Shown here: in pieces, positions 23,072 to 33,913 of the stretch | How positions within the stretch are numbered: the first letter of the stretch is position 1 | Layout of the letters: the number at the start of each line of letters is the position of its first letter | Position numbers and translations under genes: made by a program | Assembly (NCBI GenBank): GCA_037447655.1 | Contig: JBBHKE010000822.1 | Location: forward strand, 1-64,000 | DNA: 64,000 nt | Direction of reading: 5' to 3' | DNA from: Zygnema cylindricum | Taxonomy: Eukaryota > Streptophyta > Zygnematophyceae > Zygnematales > Zygnemataceae | The notes under the pieces: generated by a model | What the model was told of the DNA's origin: nothing | Seen by the model: only the letters and a program-made list of their open reading frames with translations | Databases searched by the model: none

Positions 23072-24785
23072 TTAATCAGGCAATGGCCATCCGTCAGATT
23101 CTGTAAACCGTTTAAACACAAACTGTAACTGGCGTGTGATTGGACCAATCTCGCCGTTGCCAATAACTCTTCCATCTAAATTGATGACAGGTGTCAGTTC
23201 TCCCATGGTGCCCGTGGTAAACATCTGCACCATTTTTAGCACTGTTTTAAAAAAAAAAGGATTTGCGTGCACACCAATTCGGTTCTTTGCATTGCCTTCA
23301 TAAAAAAAAAAATTAAAAATCAAATACACCCTGTGATGTTGTTGAAGATAAACCAAACAAAAAAAAAAAAAACAAAAAAAAATCCACCAAACACTAGGAG
23401 TATCTACTTACTGCGAAAAAACAAAAGAAAAAGGGGGGAAAAAAACAAAAAGAAAACGCCAACAAAAAAAAAAAAAAAAAAAAGTGTCAAGCTTAGTGTT
23501 AAAAGCCAAAAAACCAAAAAAGGTAACTAGAAATATAAATATAATACGAAGAAAGTAACGAAAAAACCTCGTCAGCGCAGTGAAATTCCGACAAGCTGAT
23601 GCGACGCTCCATCACGCTTAACTTCTCCTTCCGAGCCAATTCGATAACCTGCACATCCACACTAATTTATTTATTTGCAGGAGACTACAAAGTCAAAAAA
23701 AAAAAAAATTGAGCTGAAAGGGGAAAAACGTGATGAAAGTCAGGAATCCACACTATTTACGGTGTTCATGCCTTTTCTGGCCTTGTCTTATCCGGCCAAG
23801 TCCTTTTCGGCCTTGTCTTTTCCGGCATTGTCTTTTCCAGGCTTGTCTTTTCCGGTTTTGTTTTTTACACTCACAGTGGCCCGTGTGATTCCCGGGAGGC
23901 AGTGATCCGGCAACGGAGTGTGAAGGGTTCCATGCTTCACCATAAACTGAAAAAAAAAAAAAAAACAACAAAAAAAAACGGAACAGAGCTTACCGCTAAA
24001 TTAAACTGCAATTGCACTGTATTTCACAATATTTGCGCACTATTTTAAATCGGAAACCAAAAGACCTCGATTAGTTAAATGTAAACAAACACGCTAAAAA
24101 CTTCTCTTTTTCCACTAACTCAAGCCGGGCAAAACCGAAAAAAAAAAACACTCATTCTGGAACTGCAAAAACCGAGAAAAAAACTGACACTAGAAATGAA
24201 ACTAAAACTGAAAACAAACCTGACCCTACAACTGCAACCAACAAGAACCCTAAGAAAACCACCTCTCCCTCTCCCTCCCCATCTCCCTCTCCCTCTGCCT
24301 GCCCCTCCCCATCTCCCTCTCCCTCCCCTCCCTCTCCCTCTCCCTCTGCCTGCCCCCCCCCCTCTCCCCCTCCCTCCCCCCCCCCTCCCCCCCCCTCTTC
24401 CTCCTCACCACATTGGTGGCGTTGGTCTCCGCCACGTATCCCTCCACGTCCAACATCAGGGCATCCTCCGCTCCCCCCTTGTTGCCCTCCACCTGCCCCT
24501 TCCACACTAAGTCAGTTTCTCTCTCTCTCTCTCCCTCTCTCTCGCTCTCTCATGGGAGGAGAGGGAGGAGAGGGAGGGAAGGCGGGAGGAGAGATGTATG
24601 ATAGAGAAGGAGATCGAAGGGATGGAGAAAAAAGAGAGATAGAGGAGGAGGAGGAAGGGAGGATGAGGAGGAGGAGGCTCAGAGGGAGGAGGACGGAGGG
24701 GCAGAGGGAGGGAGGAGAGGCAAGGGGGGGAGAGAGGCATGCACCTTGGCGGATGTTGTTGATGAGGGTACAGTGATGGATTTTG
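23072..24785 (-). CDS. plant fold-type IV PLP aminotransferase (BCAT/D-amino-acid aminotransferase-like), 3' half
   Basis: Five exons on the minus strand: 24785-24745 (KIHHCTLINNIRQ), 24497-24409 (GAEDALMLDVEGYVAETNAT), 23946-23875 (FMVKHGTLHTPLPDHCLPGI then TRAT), 23648-23568 (VIELARKEKLSVMERRISLS then EFHCADE) and 23224-23072 (MFTTGTMGELTPVINLDGRV then IGPITRQLQ, ending WPLPD). EGYVAETNATN and CLPGITRAT are hallmarks of class IV aminotransferases. TTGTMGELTPV with the DGR.IG.G..GP.TR tail matches the plant D-aminoacid-aminotransferase-like family. PLP chemistry on amino acids is implied by the family; the substrate is unknown. The catalytic Lys and N-terminal exons must lie upstream (right) and were not found. 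Introns are loaded with low-complexity DNA. One base too many (GGGG) at the 24497 junction may be an indel. Confidence 0.82.
23249..23480. repeat. A-rich low-complexity intronic tract
   Basis: Several runs of 8-20 A on the plus strand (T on the transcribed sense strand) inside an aminotransferase intron, just upstream of the last exon's acceptor. As a sense-strand T-rich stretch it could serve as polypyrimidine signal. Confidence 0.7.
24262..24735. repeat. polypyrimidine then polypurine tracts flanking a conserved exon
   Basis: 24262-24400 is almost pure CT (CCCTCTCCCTCTCCCTCTGC-type), 24515-24550 is (CT)n, and 24550-24735 is GA-rich (GGAGGAGAGGGAGG-type). The exon at 24409-24497 sits between them. 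The CT and GA arms are potentially complementary, so hairpin or triplex structure is possible. Long frames across here are artefacts. Confidence 0.75.
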
Positions 24786-24825
24786 CTGTCAACACACTGA
24801 CACCCACACAATATAGGTGAAATAG

Positions 24826-25080
24826 CCACTCTTTTTTATCTCTCCCCTCTTCCTCTCCTATCCTTCTCCCCCATCCCTACACCTCTCTTTTCATTTCTCA
24901 CACCCCATCCTCCTCTTCCCCCTCACTCCCCTCTCTCACCTCACTCCCCTCTCCCCCCTCTTTCTCCTCTCCACCCTCGTCCCCTTTCCCCCACTTCTCC
25001 CTCTCACCCTCCCATCTATCTCCTCTCTCTCTCCATCAGCTCCAAATGACAATTTCCGTACAACTTTCCAACTATCTTCC
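24826..25080. repeat. CT-rich low-complexity tract
   Basis: Pyrimidine-rich plus strand (CTCCCCTCTTCCTCTCC-type). No coding signal. Confidence 0.75.
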
Positions 25081-25235
25081 TCTCCTAAATCCATGCCTTT
25101 TTTTTTATCTTTTATAACCAATATTTCTTTCCCTTTTGTCTTATTTGCGATTTATTCTCCTCCAAAAATGGATGAAGAAGGAAAAGCCATAAGGGGAGGC
25201 ATTCATTATTGAAATCTTTAAGCCTCAGAGAGGAC

Positions 25236-25340
25236 AAAACTTTTCCGTACGTTTTCCGTAACCTCCGTTTTTCGTACTTTTCCCTTAACCTTTGGTTTCC
25301 GTATTTTTTTCTCAACCTCCATTTGTATACGTAATTTTTG
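25236..25340. repeat. short imperfect tandem repeat
   Basis: About four degenerate units built on TTTTCCGTAACCTCCGTTTT / TTTCCGTA. On the minus strand they read as a Lys/Arg-rich periodic peptide, which I take as an artefact of the repeat. Confidence 0.45.
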
Positions 25341-25704
25341 TATTTTTTCGACATCTTATCGATTAACTCTTTTCGAAAAGGTTTTGGAGTCGGTTTCGGA
25401 CACCGAACTCAAAATAGTTTTGCAAATTTTCACATTGTGAATAAGAATTTGAAACCTAAACACCCTAAAACCCCAAAACCTCAAACCAAACCTCCTCCAC
25501 CTATCTCTCGAGCTCTTCGAATAAAGTCGATATATAATAATCCTTCTCCAAATCCCTTATTATCCTCTGGTACTATAGTATATATGTAGTTAGTTACTTT
25601 AGTTACAATATTATTGAATACAGTGGGAGGAAGTGGCTTATGGTCTCTCGCAAAAATAAGTTAAGAAAGCGTTCAAACAAAAAGGAAGTTTGAGAAATTT
25701 GTGA

Positions 25705-25872
25705 GAAATTGTCCGTGAGAGGGAGAGGAGAGAGGAGAGAAGAGGAGAGGAGAGAGGAGAGGAGAGGAGAGAGGGGAGAGGGGAGAGGAGAGAGGAGCGA
25801 GGGGATAGGGGAGAGGGGAGAGGAAAGAAGAGAGAGGGGAGAGGGGAGAAGAGAGAGGAGAGAGTGGAGAAT
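25705..25872. repeat. GA-rich low-complexity tract (GAGAGGAGAGG)
   Basis: Purine-only plus strand, units of GAGAGGAGAGG/GAGAGGGGAGA. The Arg/Glu-rich frame across it is a composition artefact. Confidence 0.8.
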
Positions 25873-25904
25873 TTTTTTCGGCCCTCGTTTTGCAGCCTCG
25901 TCTG

Positions 25905-26320
25905 GTTGGTTAATGTGTCCTTACGTACTTATTGATTTGTTTAGACGTTGTAACGTTGCAATGGAGAATCGAGCATTTGCGGGTTTCGACCATATTTTGG
26001 TTTGAGGAGCATGATTCGATATCGGGTCCGCTTGAAAGTTTATGTTAAGTAGTGTTGTGAATCGAGTAAAAAAAATTCGTGATAAATTTGACATCTGATA
26101 TATTGAACACAATCGGGTATCGAACGTACCCGATCCTTACCAAACATGCCTCGTTGAATCTTGAACGGATTTGGGTCCCAAAATTTGGGGGCCGGCCGAA
26201 TTCGACCAAGCAATTCAAAGGAAAAAATAAAAAAAATCAGGTACGACCAAGTAAGAAAAAACCCAAAAAAAATGAAGGTTTCGTAGGTAAGTACCACAAT
26301 TGTATTGTACTCTAGAAGTA
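25905..26320. repeat. dispersed repeat, copy 1
   Basis: Matches 45,980-46,600 in the same orientation with clear but diverged similarity (shared GTCCTTACGTACTTATTGAT, GCATTTGC, TTGAGGAGCA, ATGTTAAGTA, GTAGGTAA). It gives the empty-site sequence for the MITE inserted in the second copy. Confidence 0.65.
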
Positions 26321-26439
26321 CATAGAGCTTAAATAAAGGTCTAATGTAACGTTTAAGACTTAAAAACAAATTATGTTGTTTGTACAATTACAAGGGCTCT
26401 TGGTTGAACCTCAGCGTAAGGGCTCTCGTCCATCTGGCG

Positions 26440-27560
26440 TTGCCAATAATTGTACGGACACGTTTACGTGTACTAATATTTTGATCACTTTTGCATCAGG
26501 TTATGCCAGCAATGAACTTATCGCTTACGTGCTTTGTTGCGAGTGGTACCACATAGGTTCTCGTTTAAATGACGAGAATAGTCAAAGATGTTAAAAGCAC
26601 AAAATTTGATGGTCGCTCCAGCATGGACAGACGCAATTAAATATTTATAGAAATGATTAAATTCTAAGATGTTTACGTGCGTCTTTTATCACTGCGTATT
26701 TCATCACTCTACGAATTAAGCCATTATATTTAAACGCGAAGTCCTTTCCGTGAAGGTTCATGGATGGCAAAAAAAGCGTTACACAATAACCTCTGACAAA
26801 GATGACGGATTTTTTCGTCGATTTATTAGATTTCAATCCTCCTTGTCCGAAGGCACATGGCCTTTGGTAATTGTAAGGTTGTCATCCCTAGTCCGTCGTC
26901 GATCATATCATTTATTTTGTAGTGAACTTATAGTACACGTTTAGTGTGTGGCTAGAGTCCTCATTTAGAATTATTAAGAACATTATTCACACAATGGATA
27001 TAATCTGCGTTTGCTTCGAAAAAAGCAAATAGGATGGTCAAAGTTGTCGCACAAAAGTTTGTAAAATCTTGCCAAATCTCTAGTAAACATGTTTAATAAT
27101 AATCATAAAAAATAGCAATAAGGGTATGTCCCCATGTACTTGTAACTTGCTAACTTGCTTTGTATTCTAGCGAAGATTCTGATACACGTTTTTGAAGTGT
27201 CCCAATGCGTAACACCAAAATAGTAACTTATGTTTGTGACGATTGTATACATCAACAATTTGTTGTCAACGTTTACAATTGTGTTGTTGCACCTTATTTT
27301 TTGGAACTGCTTGTGATGTCGCATGTCCTTCCGTAAAATTGTAGGCGTACTGCATTCCAGCCTGTGCCGTTTCATGGTTGAAGAAGATGCGCTTTATCAT
27401 TGCATCTTCTGTCTGGTAGACGTGAAATGGCACCGGAATCTTGAGATCTCTGCAAAATAAAATCGGTACAAGACGCAAACGGGCAACCAAAACAAATTGT
27501 GTATTTTTAATCGTCGTAATAATCGCAAATGGACAAAACGCACCGAATCGTGTAATTTTC
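26440..27560. repeat. dispersed repeat region, no gene
   Basis: Subsegments recur elsewhere. 26,475-26,620 (TTTTGATCACTTTTGCATCA, GCGAGTGGTA) resembles 37,015-37,140, 37,545-37,660 and, more weakly, 52,505-52,640. 26,830-26,890 resembles 37,145-37,215. 27,165-27,440 resembles 44,540-44,830 and part of 47,030-47,200. The composite suggests a long decayed element. No protein motif was seen. Confidence 0.5.
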
Positions 27561-28746
27561 ATCGTCGCTTGAAATCGTTTTAAATTTTAAAATTTGACAC
27601 GTGCAAACATGTGTTAATGTTTGTTAAGCAAAAATTCTTTGATTTAAAACACGTTGCCGATGTGTTATAAAATAAAGGTTGAAGATGACGTTTCTTGACG
27701 TAGCCGTGGGTCGAAAACAAAAAACAACATGTAGAACACCGCGAATTGCTATTAGCGTAGAAGTTTTGTATAAGAATAATTACCGTTATTAACGCTAATT
27801 GGGAATTTAGAAATTTTCAAAAAAAAATAAACATTCTAATTTTTTACTAATACTCATTTGGGTTTTAAACCCTAAACATGCTCACACTAATATATGTATC
27901 CATACATAATCTTTGAAATTATACGCTGTCGCGTAATTTTACCGTCCGTACTTGTTAGACTATTTTATGTCAGTTAAAATTTTCACATTCTTCCAGTGCA
28001 CATTCACATGCTCGCGCGCCTATGTTAAACAATCTTATGTACCTTTTCACTTAGAAAGGTACAATTTTGTACGTTCTGACATTAATTGTACACCACACTG
28101 TTTAAATCGCAATGTATGTTCGTTTTTTGCACTATTTGGAACAAACCCTGAATGGCGTAAAGGAAAAAACAGAATTATTTATTTGATTTTTGGATTTTTT
28201 TCAAAATTTGAGGGAACCGAATTAGGGTCAAGTTTCATCAGTCGTTTCTGTAATCGTACGGCCAACTCTACGGGCCGGGTTAATTGAGTCGATGTTCCAT
28301 CACGAAGAGTCTGTAATCCACGTGTTATACATTGAGTGGCACCACGTGGGTTTTGACCGGATATCTAAAATCTTATAAAAATCTTCACACAGACAAATTT
28401 CACTTCAAATCTGCACTTGCGTACCATGTACCTGCGTACCAAGTCATAATACGACAATTTTTTTTTACTTAATGCAAACGCCAGTCTTTTAAGCCAGCTC
28501 ATTTTTTAGGGTTCCTGTTTTCGAACATGACGAAAATCCTTTGCTGGAAATAGTGTAACGAAAGAAATTGCGCGACGAAGGACCGTTTCGAGATTACTTT
28601 TTTAATTTTCAGTTGCATTTTGAAAAGTACATACCATGTACAATTTTCGTCTATTTTCGTTGATTACCCATTGTGACACGTAGCTTATTCGTCCAGCGTG
28701 TCATGATTATTTTTTTTCTGTATCTGCCAACCCCCACCTCTTACAG

Positions 28747-29242
28747 GTACACCGTGAATCGCTATTAGCGTAATAAAAAAATATAGCGTAATGAAACAAT
28801 TAGCGTACTTTACGGTAAATTGTGTTTTTTCGGGTACACCATGATACTAATTTATCATGTACTCTAATTTGTAAACTGCTTTGTAAAAAAATTTGGCACG
28901 TAATATGTCCACACTAAAACATGTAGATGTACGAAATTGTTCAAATCGTACGCCGTCGCGTTTTTTTTACATCTGCGTATGCCGGAAAATATTTACGCAA
29001 TTATATATTATTATATTTTCTGTACTTTTAAATTTAAAAACGTACGGAATAGTACAGATCTGACAGTCCGTACACCACACTATTTAAAAGGACACTAAAT
29101 TACAGTTGTGAACCGCATAGAGCGGGGTACCTCAAATAACGTGCAAAAACATTTAGCGTACTTTATTCTATTTGAGAATTTGCCCCAAAAAAAGGGGTAC
29201 CCCAATTAGCGTCATGTACGCTAATAGCGATTCACGGTGTAC
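28747..29242. mobile_element. inner 496-bp inverted-repeat element (MITE-like)
   Basis: Perfect 26-bp inverted ends: 28747-28772 (GTACACCGTGAATCGCTATT and onward) and 29217-29242. Imperfect inverted similarity continues outward (TCTGTATCTGCCAAC versus GTTGGCAGCTACAGA), so the full palindromic unit may be longer than 496 bp. No coding capacity. Internal TTAGCGTA words recur, as expected for degenerate subterminal repeats. Confidence 0.6.
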
Positions 29243-29269
29243 GTTGGCAGCTACAGAGAAAAATGAAGC

Positions 29270-29455
29270 GAACGCCACCCGGATGAACATCCGACGGTCA
29301 GTGTTACCTCCAAGACCTTCGGAGAGTATTGGCAAGATTCTCTGTAATGTCGTTTCACGTATAAAAACAAAACAAAAGATGCGAATTGGTACGGATAGGC
29401 GCGAATTTCTGTAAACTACCCCACTTTTCGATTGATGGAACTTGACCCTTAGCGT
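29270..29455 (-). repeat. terminal module of a dispersed TIR family (inverted copy)
   Basis: Reads, on the minus strand, a diverged AAGGGTcAAGTTCCATcAAT end, then GAAAAGTGGGG, a run of ACGAAACGACATTACAGA type, CCAAGGTCTTGGAGGTAACA-like text and ACCGTCGGAT. The same module occurs at 48297-48460, 49020-49185, 51838-51992, 52280-52445 and 56794-56945. Confidence 0.5.
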
Positions 29456-30680
29456 TCAATACGCTAATAGCGATTCGCGGTGTACAGTATAAGTTCGATG
29501 ATGACTCAAAATGTACTTTTATTTTTTTTCTATCTTTTTGTACGGTTGCAACTTAACCGGTACGGAGCTAAGTTTTTGAGCAAAACGCCAGAAAAAAACC
29601 ATTGCTTTGGCACATGGGGACATACCATAAGGCCCAAAGAAAAATGCACGTTATTGAGTAAACAACGTCACTTTTCACCTGATGGAGCCCCAAATTTAAG
29701 CCAATTGTACACTATTTGTACGTTTATCAATTTGAATAAATTCTAATTGTTTGGCAATAAAAATCAATGGACCCACAGGAGGATGACGCTCACGTGCTTG
29801 GCTTTTTTTTTTATCGAAATGGGCCCTAACGCGTCGACCATTTGTACGGAATTGCCGGCGGATGTTTGACTTATTTTGACTTTTACGCTAATGTCTTTTT
29901 TTTTCTCGTAACGAGCCTTGACGCGCCGACCATTTGTACGGAAACGTTAATTCCAATTTCCAAAGTCGATGCTGTACGGTCCTTAGTACCCTTTGGCGCG
30001 ATAAGTGTGTACGAGAAGTACGGTTGGCGACCCAAAAACGACATTTGATTGGATAAGCCGTACATGATTTTGTAAAGAATTTTCACTGCTTTTAAAGTAC
30101 GCTTGTCGTACAGTTGTTTGACGAACCAGAATTGTAGGACAAAGTTTCGCACCATTTCGCCTTTAGCCAGTTTGTTTTTCTATTTTTTTCCTTTCCATCA
30201 TTTTCTCTTCGCTAAAATTCTCTTACTCCAAATGAGTATAAATACAGAAAGAAATAATACTCAACAAAAAACACAATAGAAAAAGAAAGATTTTTTTTTT
30301 ATGACCACGAGTCCAAACTAATCCTCGTGGGAGTTCCTTTTTGCGCTTGTTTCTACTTTTATACATTTGGGATCGAATTAATATTTTTTGAATCTCAGAA
30401 TCTGAAGACATAACCGGAGGTAAGAAAGACGAGGGAAGGAAGAAGAGGGAAGAAAGACGAGGTAAGAAAAAAAAGGGAAGGAAGAGGCGGATCGATTGCC
30501 AAAATTAAATACATTTGGTAAAAGGCAAAATCATAAAGCGCATTTTAAATGGAATTCTTATTCTTCGCCAGGGTAAGGAAGAAAACGAAGGCTAATCGTT
30601 ATTTGAAGATGGTTTTGAATTTTGTCATTGTCCTTTATTTTTATTTTTTTCGGCAGGTGACGTGTAAAAAACAACACGCA

Positions 30681-33600
30681 ATGAAAAAAATGGTGGAGCC
30701 TTTTGTCCAGCGAATGGAAGGAAAAAAAAAATTACGACGGATTTCATCATTTATGTTTCTTATTTTAGTTTTTTCGGCTTTTCAGTCGGTCCAAGGTCCA
30801 TCCTTCTTCCACCCTTTATAATGTGCTGTTGGTTCTATGGAAAATATTGAAGTATTGGATTGTACCACTTAATGTTTTTTTATTGTACTTATAATGGGGC
30901 TTAACTTTATGGGACTGGAGGGAGCAATTTGTCCTATTTGTTGTACTTTTTTTCGTGACGATTTATATCATATTTTGACATCTTACAATAGTACACTATA
31001 TGGCATTTTTATTACTGCACCATGTAAAACAAAAATTGATTTCTTTTACTATTCAGAAGACTAATTATCAATTCTTATTTTTTATTCGTTAATTTTCAGT
31101 CTTGGCTGTTAACAAATTCGAATATTTATGAGCTTTAAACTCAGTTCAATAAATTTCCCCTGTATCCTTCTTCACCCTTCTCTCCCTTCCCTTTCATTCT
31201 CTCCCCTCCACTCTAAATCCATTGTCTCCCCTCTCTTTCTCCACCTCTCCTCTTTCTCCCCTCTCTCTCATCCCACACCCTCCCCTCTCTCCATTTCCCC
31301 CCCTCTCACTCTCCCCCGATCTCTATCTCTCGTCCTCTCTCTGCCTCCTCTCTCACTCTCCACGCTCGCTCTCCCCTCTCTTGCTTTTCCCTACTCGCCC
31401 CGCTTCCTTCTCCCCCCCCACACTCCCCCTTTTGCACATCCACTGTCCCTAACACCCCTTCCCCTCTCTCTCTCTCCCTCTCACTAAGCGTCTCTCACAC
31501 TCCTCTCTCTCTCCCTCTCTCTCCTCTTTCCCTCCTCCTCTTCCTCCCTCTCTTACTCTGTCCGCCTCTCCCATTCTCTTTCTCTCTTTCCCCCTCCACC
31601 TCCCCCTCTCCATTCCTCTCTCCCTCACTTCCTATAAACATCCCTCCTCCCCTCTTTCCCCCCCTCTCGTTGTCTTTCCCTCTCAATCTCCCTCTCTATC
31701 CCTCTCTCTCTCACCCTCTATGTGTGTTTCTCTCACTCTCCCTTTTCATTTCCCTCTCTCTCCTCTCTCCCTCCCTCTCTCCCTCTCCCTCTCTCTCCCT
31801 CCCCCCCACTCCTCTCTCCCTCTCCTTCTCCCTCTCCCTCTCTCTCTCTCTCTCCCTCCCTATCTTTCCTATTTTCCAGGTGATCCTCCTCCCTCCGAAA
31901 GTCCCCTCCCTCCTCCAAGTCCTGTACCTCCAATTCCTCCTCCCAGTCCTCTTCCCATTCCACCTCTCTCTCCTCCTCCGCCCATCCCACCTCCTTCTCC
32001 TCCGGCCAGTCCCCCACCCTCTCCTCCTAGCCCACCTCCAAGCCCACCTCCAAGCCCACCTCCCTCTCCACCCAATTTTCCTCCTCCCATCCCTCCTCCC
32101 CTTCCTTCTCAAAGGCCTCCTCCCGGTTCTTTTTCTAGTTGGCCCCCACCCCCAAAGCCGATCGAACGCCCTCCCCCTCTCCTTCCCCCTCCAAATGGTA
32201 ATTGCCATTGATTTTTGTTTTCTATACTACACATTTACTGGACTAATTACTAGTTATTCAATATCCTATTTGATATGCTAGTTAAATTTACTATTTTTGT
32301 ACTATATAATGTCCTCTGCCTTTTCTCTCTCTCCTTGTGTCTCTCTCTCTCCCAGGTTGCTGGTTGCCTCCTAATAGTACCGACCCTCCTCTCTCCCCTC
32401 TTTTTCTTTGTCTCCCCCCTCACCCCCTTACCAATCTACCATCTCACTCTCTGCCTTTTCTCTCTCTCCCCGTGTCTCTCTCTCTCCCAGGTTGCTTGTT
32501 GCCTCCTAATATTACAGACCCACCTCTCTCCCCTCTTTTCCTTTGCCTCCCCCCTCACTCCCTTACCTATCTACCATCTCACTTTCGACCTTTTCTCTCC
32601 CTCTCCCTGTGTCTCTCTCCCTCCCAGGTTGCTGGTCGCCTCCTAATAGTACGGACCCACCAAACTACTACGTGTATGACTATGTCTTCGATGCCCCTGC
32701 CAAAACATTGCAGATACCTTGGAGCATCTCCGTGCCACTTTGCCACGAATATTGTTTGAAAAATGGAAACGGTTTCATATGGTCCAAACGAACTAATGGA
32801 TATAATTGTAAATGTTACCTGAGTCCAGTTGTATATGGAAATGAACTTACTGGATATATCGATATATTATCATATGTTCCCCTTTGTCCCAATGTGCATC
32901 CCCCTCCTCCACTAGTCCCTCCTCCTCCTCCTTGTTGGATCCAACCAAATAGCACAAACCCATCAAATTTCTACCAATTCCCATACTTTTATCCTAATTC
33001 TTTTAACAATGAGTACGGGTACGACATAAGTGGGCTTGGAATAAGTGCGTGTGCTCAACTATGTAAGCGAGTCGGGTCTGGATTTGTTATTCAAGTCCAA
33101 TCTTTAAGACCATTATGTTTTTGCTATATTCGAGAAGTAGATTACAATAATCCCCAGATTACTATTCCAAGCACAATTTCTTATCTTCCTAATTGTCCTC
33201 CTGTGAATTATGGCCCCTCTCCCTCCCCTTCTTTCCCAGCATGTAGTATCCCAACTAATAGTACAGATCCCGCCGGATTTTATTATTACAATTACGGTTT
33301 TGACACAGAGGAGTATTATATGAATTACGAAGCTTCAAACTCCATGGATTGTATGACTCTTTGTCTATTTCCATTCGGATTTATGACGTATATAGAAAAT
33401 GGCGGACTTTATTGTGTTTGTTTTACAAGAAAAGTTGACTATTCAAAAATATTTTTCCCCTCATATCGCACAGAAATCAAATCATATGTGCCAAATTGTC
33501 CGGGTCCAATTATCTTACCTCCTCCTCCTAGCCCGCCCCCCCCCCCAAGCCCACCATCCCCCCCCCCGAGCCCTCCTTTTCCCCCTAGCCCCCCTCCCCC

Positions 33601-33913
33601 CAAGAAAAGTCCTCCTCCACGGAGGTCCCCTCCCCCCAAAAAGTCTCCTCCTCCCCCTAAAAAGTCTCCTCCTCCCCCAAAAAAGTCTCCTCCTCCCTCC
33701 AAAAAGTCTCCTCCTCCCCCTAAAAATTCTCCTCCTCCCCCAAAAAAGTCTCCTCCTCCCCCCAAAAAGTCTCCTCCTCCTCCAAAAAAGCCTCCTCCTA
33801 CCCCCAAAAAGCCCTCTCCTAAAAGTCCTCCTCTTACACCAAGATTCCCCCCTCCCTTCCCCAAGTCTCAGGGCTCTTCTCATAAGGCCCACGTGGAGGA
33901 AGTAAAAGGATGA
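30681..33913 (+). CDS. secreted six-cysteine-repeat protein with Pro-rich extensin-like tail (paralog A)
   Basis: Three exons, 30681-30795, 31880-32197 and 32628-33913, join in phase 1 to 572 residues. Residues 1-38 are a basic start and hydrophobic signal peptide ending FSAFQSVQG. Residues 40-144 are Pro/Ser-rich (SPPPSPP). Three repeats follow at about 146-232, 247-335 and 350-436. Each has C-x36-38-C-x3-C-x16-17-C-x-C-x23-25-CP, opens with PNSTDP/PTNSTDP (an N-glycosylation sequon) and an aromatic FYxYxY stretch, and ends SYVPNCP. The tail at 437-572 is PPPPKKSPPP repeats ending SHKAHVEEVKG. The cysteine order and GF before CxC recall WSC-type carbohydrate-binding modules, but this is inference. 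The likely place is the cell wall or extracellular matrix. A paralog lies at 61,668-63,381. Confidence 0.72.
31180..31870. repeat. giant CT-rich tract inside intron 1 of paralog A
   Basis: About 690 bases of almost pure pyrimidine on the sense strand, running straight into the TTTTCCAG acceptor of exon 2. It behaves as a hugely extended polypyrimidine tract. Apparent Leu/Ser/Pro frames on plus and Arg/Glu/Gly frames on minus are artefacts. Confidence 0.8.
32317..32640 (+). repeat. tandemly triplicated 3' splice site plus exon start
   Basis: Three tandem units each contain CTCTCCCAG followed by GTTGCTGG/TTGC and CCTCCTAATA. The acceptors are followed by exon-like starts at 32356, 32491 and 32628 (steps 135 and 137). 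Only the third continues into the conserved NYYVYDY exon. The first step preserves frame and the second does not, so use of acceptor 1 or 2 with read-through ends at a stop near 32,759. Confidence 0.8.

Larger units (their letters stand above)
27734..29485. mobile_element. outer inverted-repeat element (non-autonomous, nested)
   Basis: A 26-bp terminal motif at 27734-27759 (begins GAACACCGCGAATTGCTATT) is matched in inverse orientation at 29460-29485 with two differences. Both ends carry CGCGAAT, unlike the inner pair at 28747/29217, which has CGTGAAT. No long open frame lies inside. I could not define a target-site duplication, so the outer limits are provisional. Confidence 0.5.

Noticed and set aside
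31670-32281. Long Leu/Ser/Pro and Arg/Glu/Gly frames around the CT tract
   Set aside because: Composition artefacts, except the part of one plus-strand frame that is exon 2 of paralog A (31880-32197).
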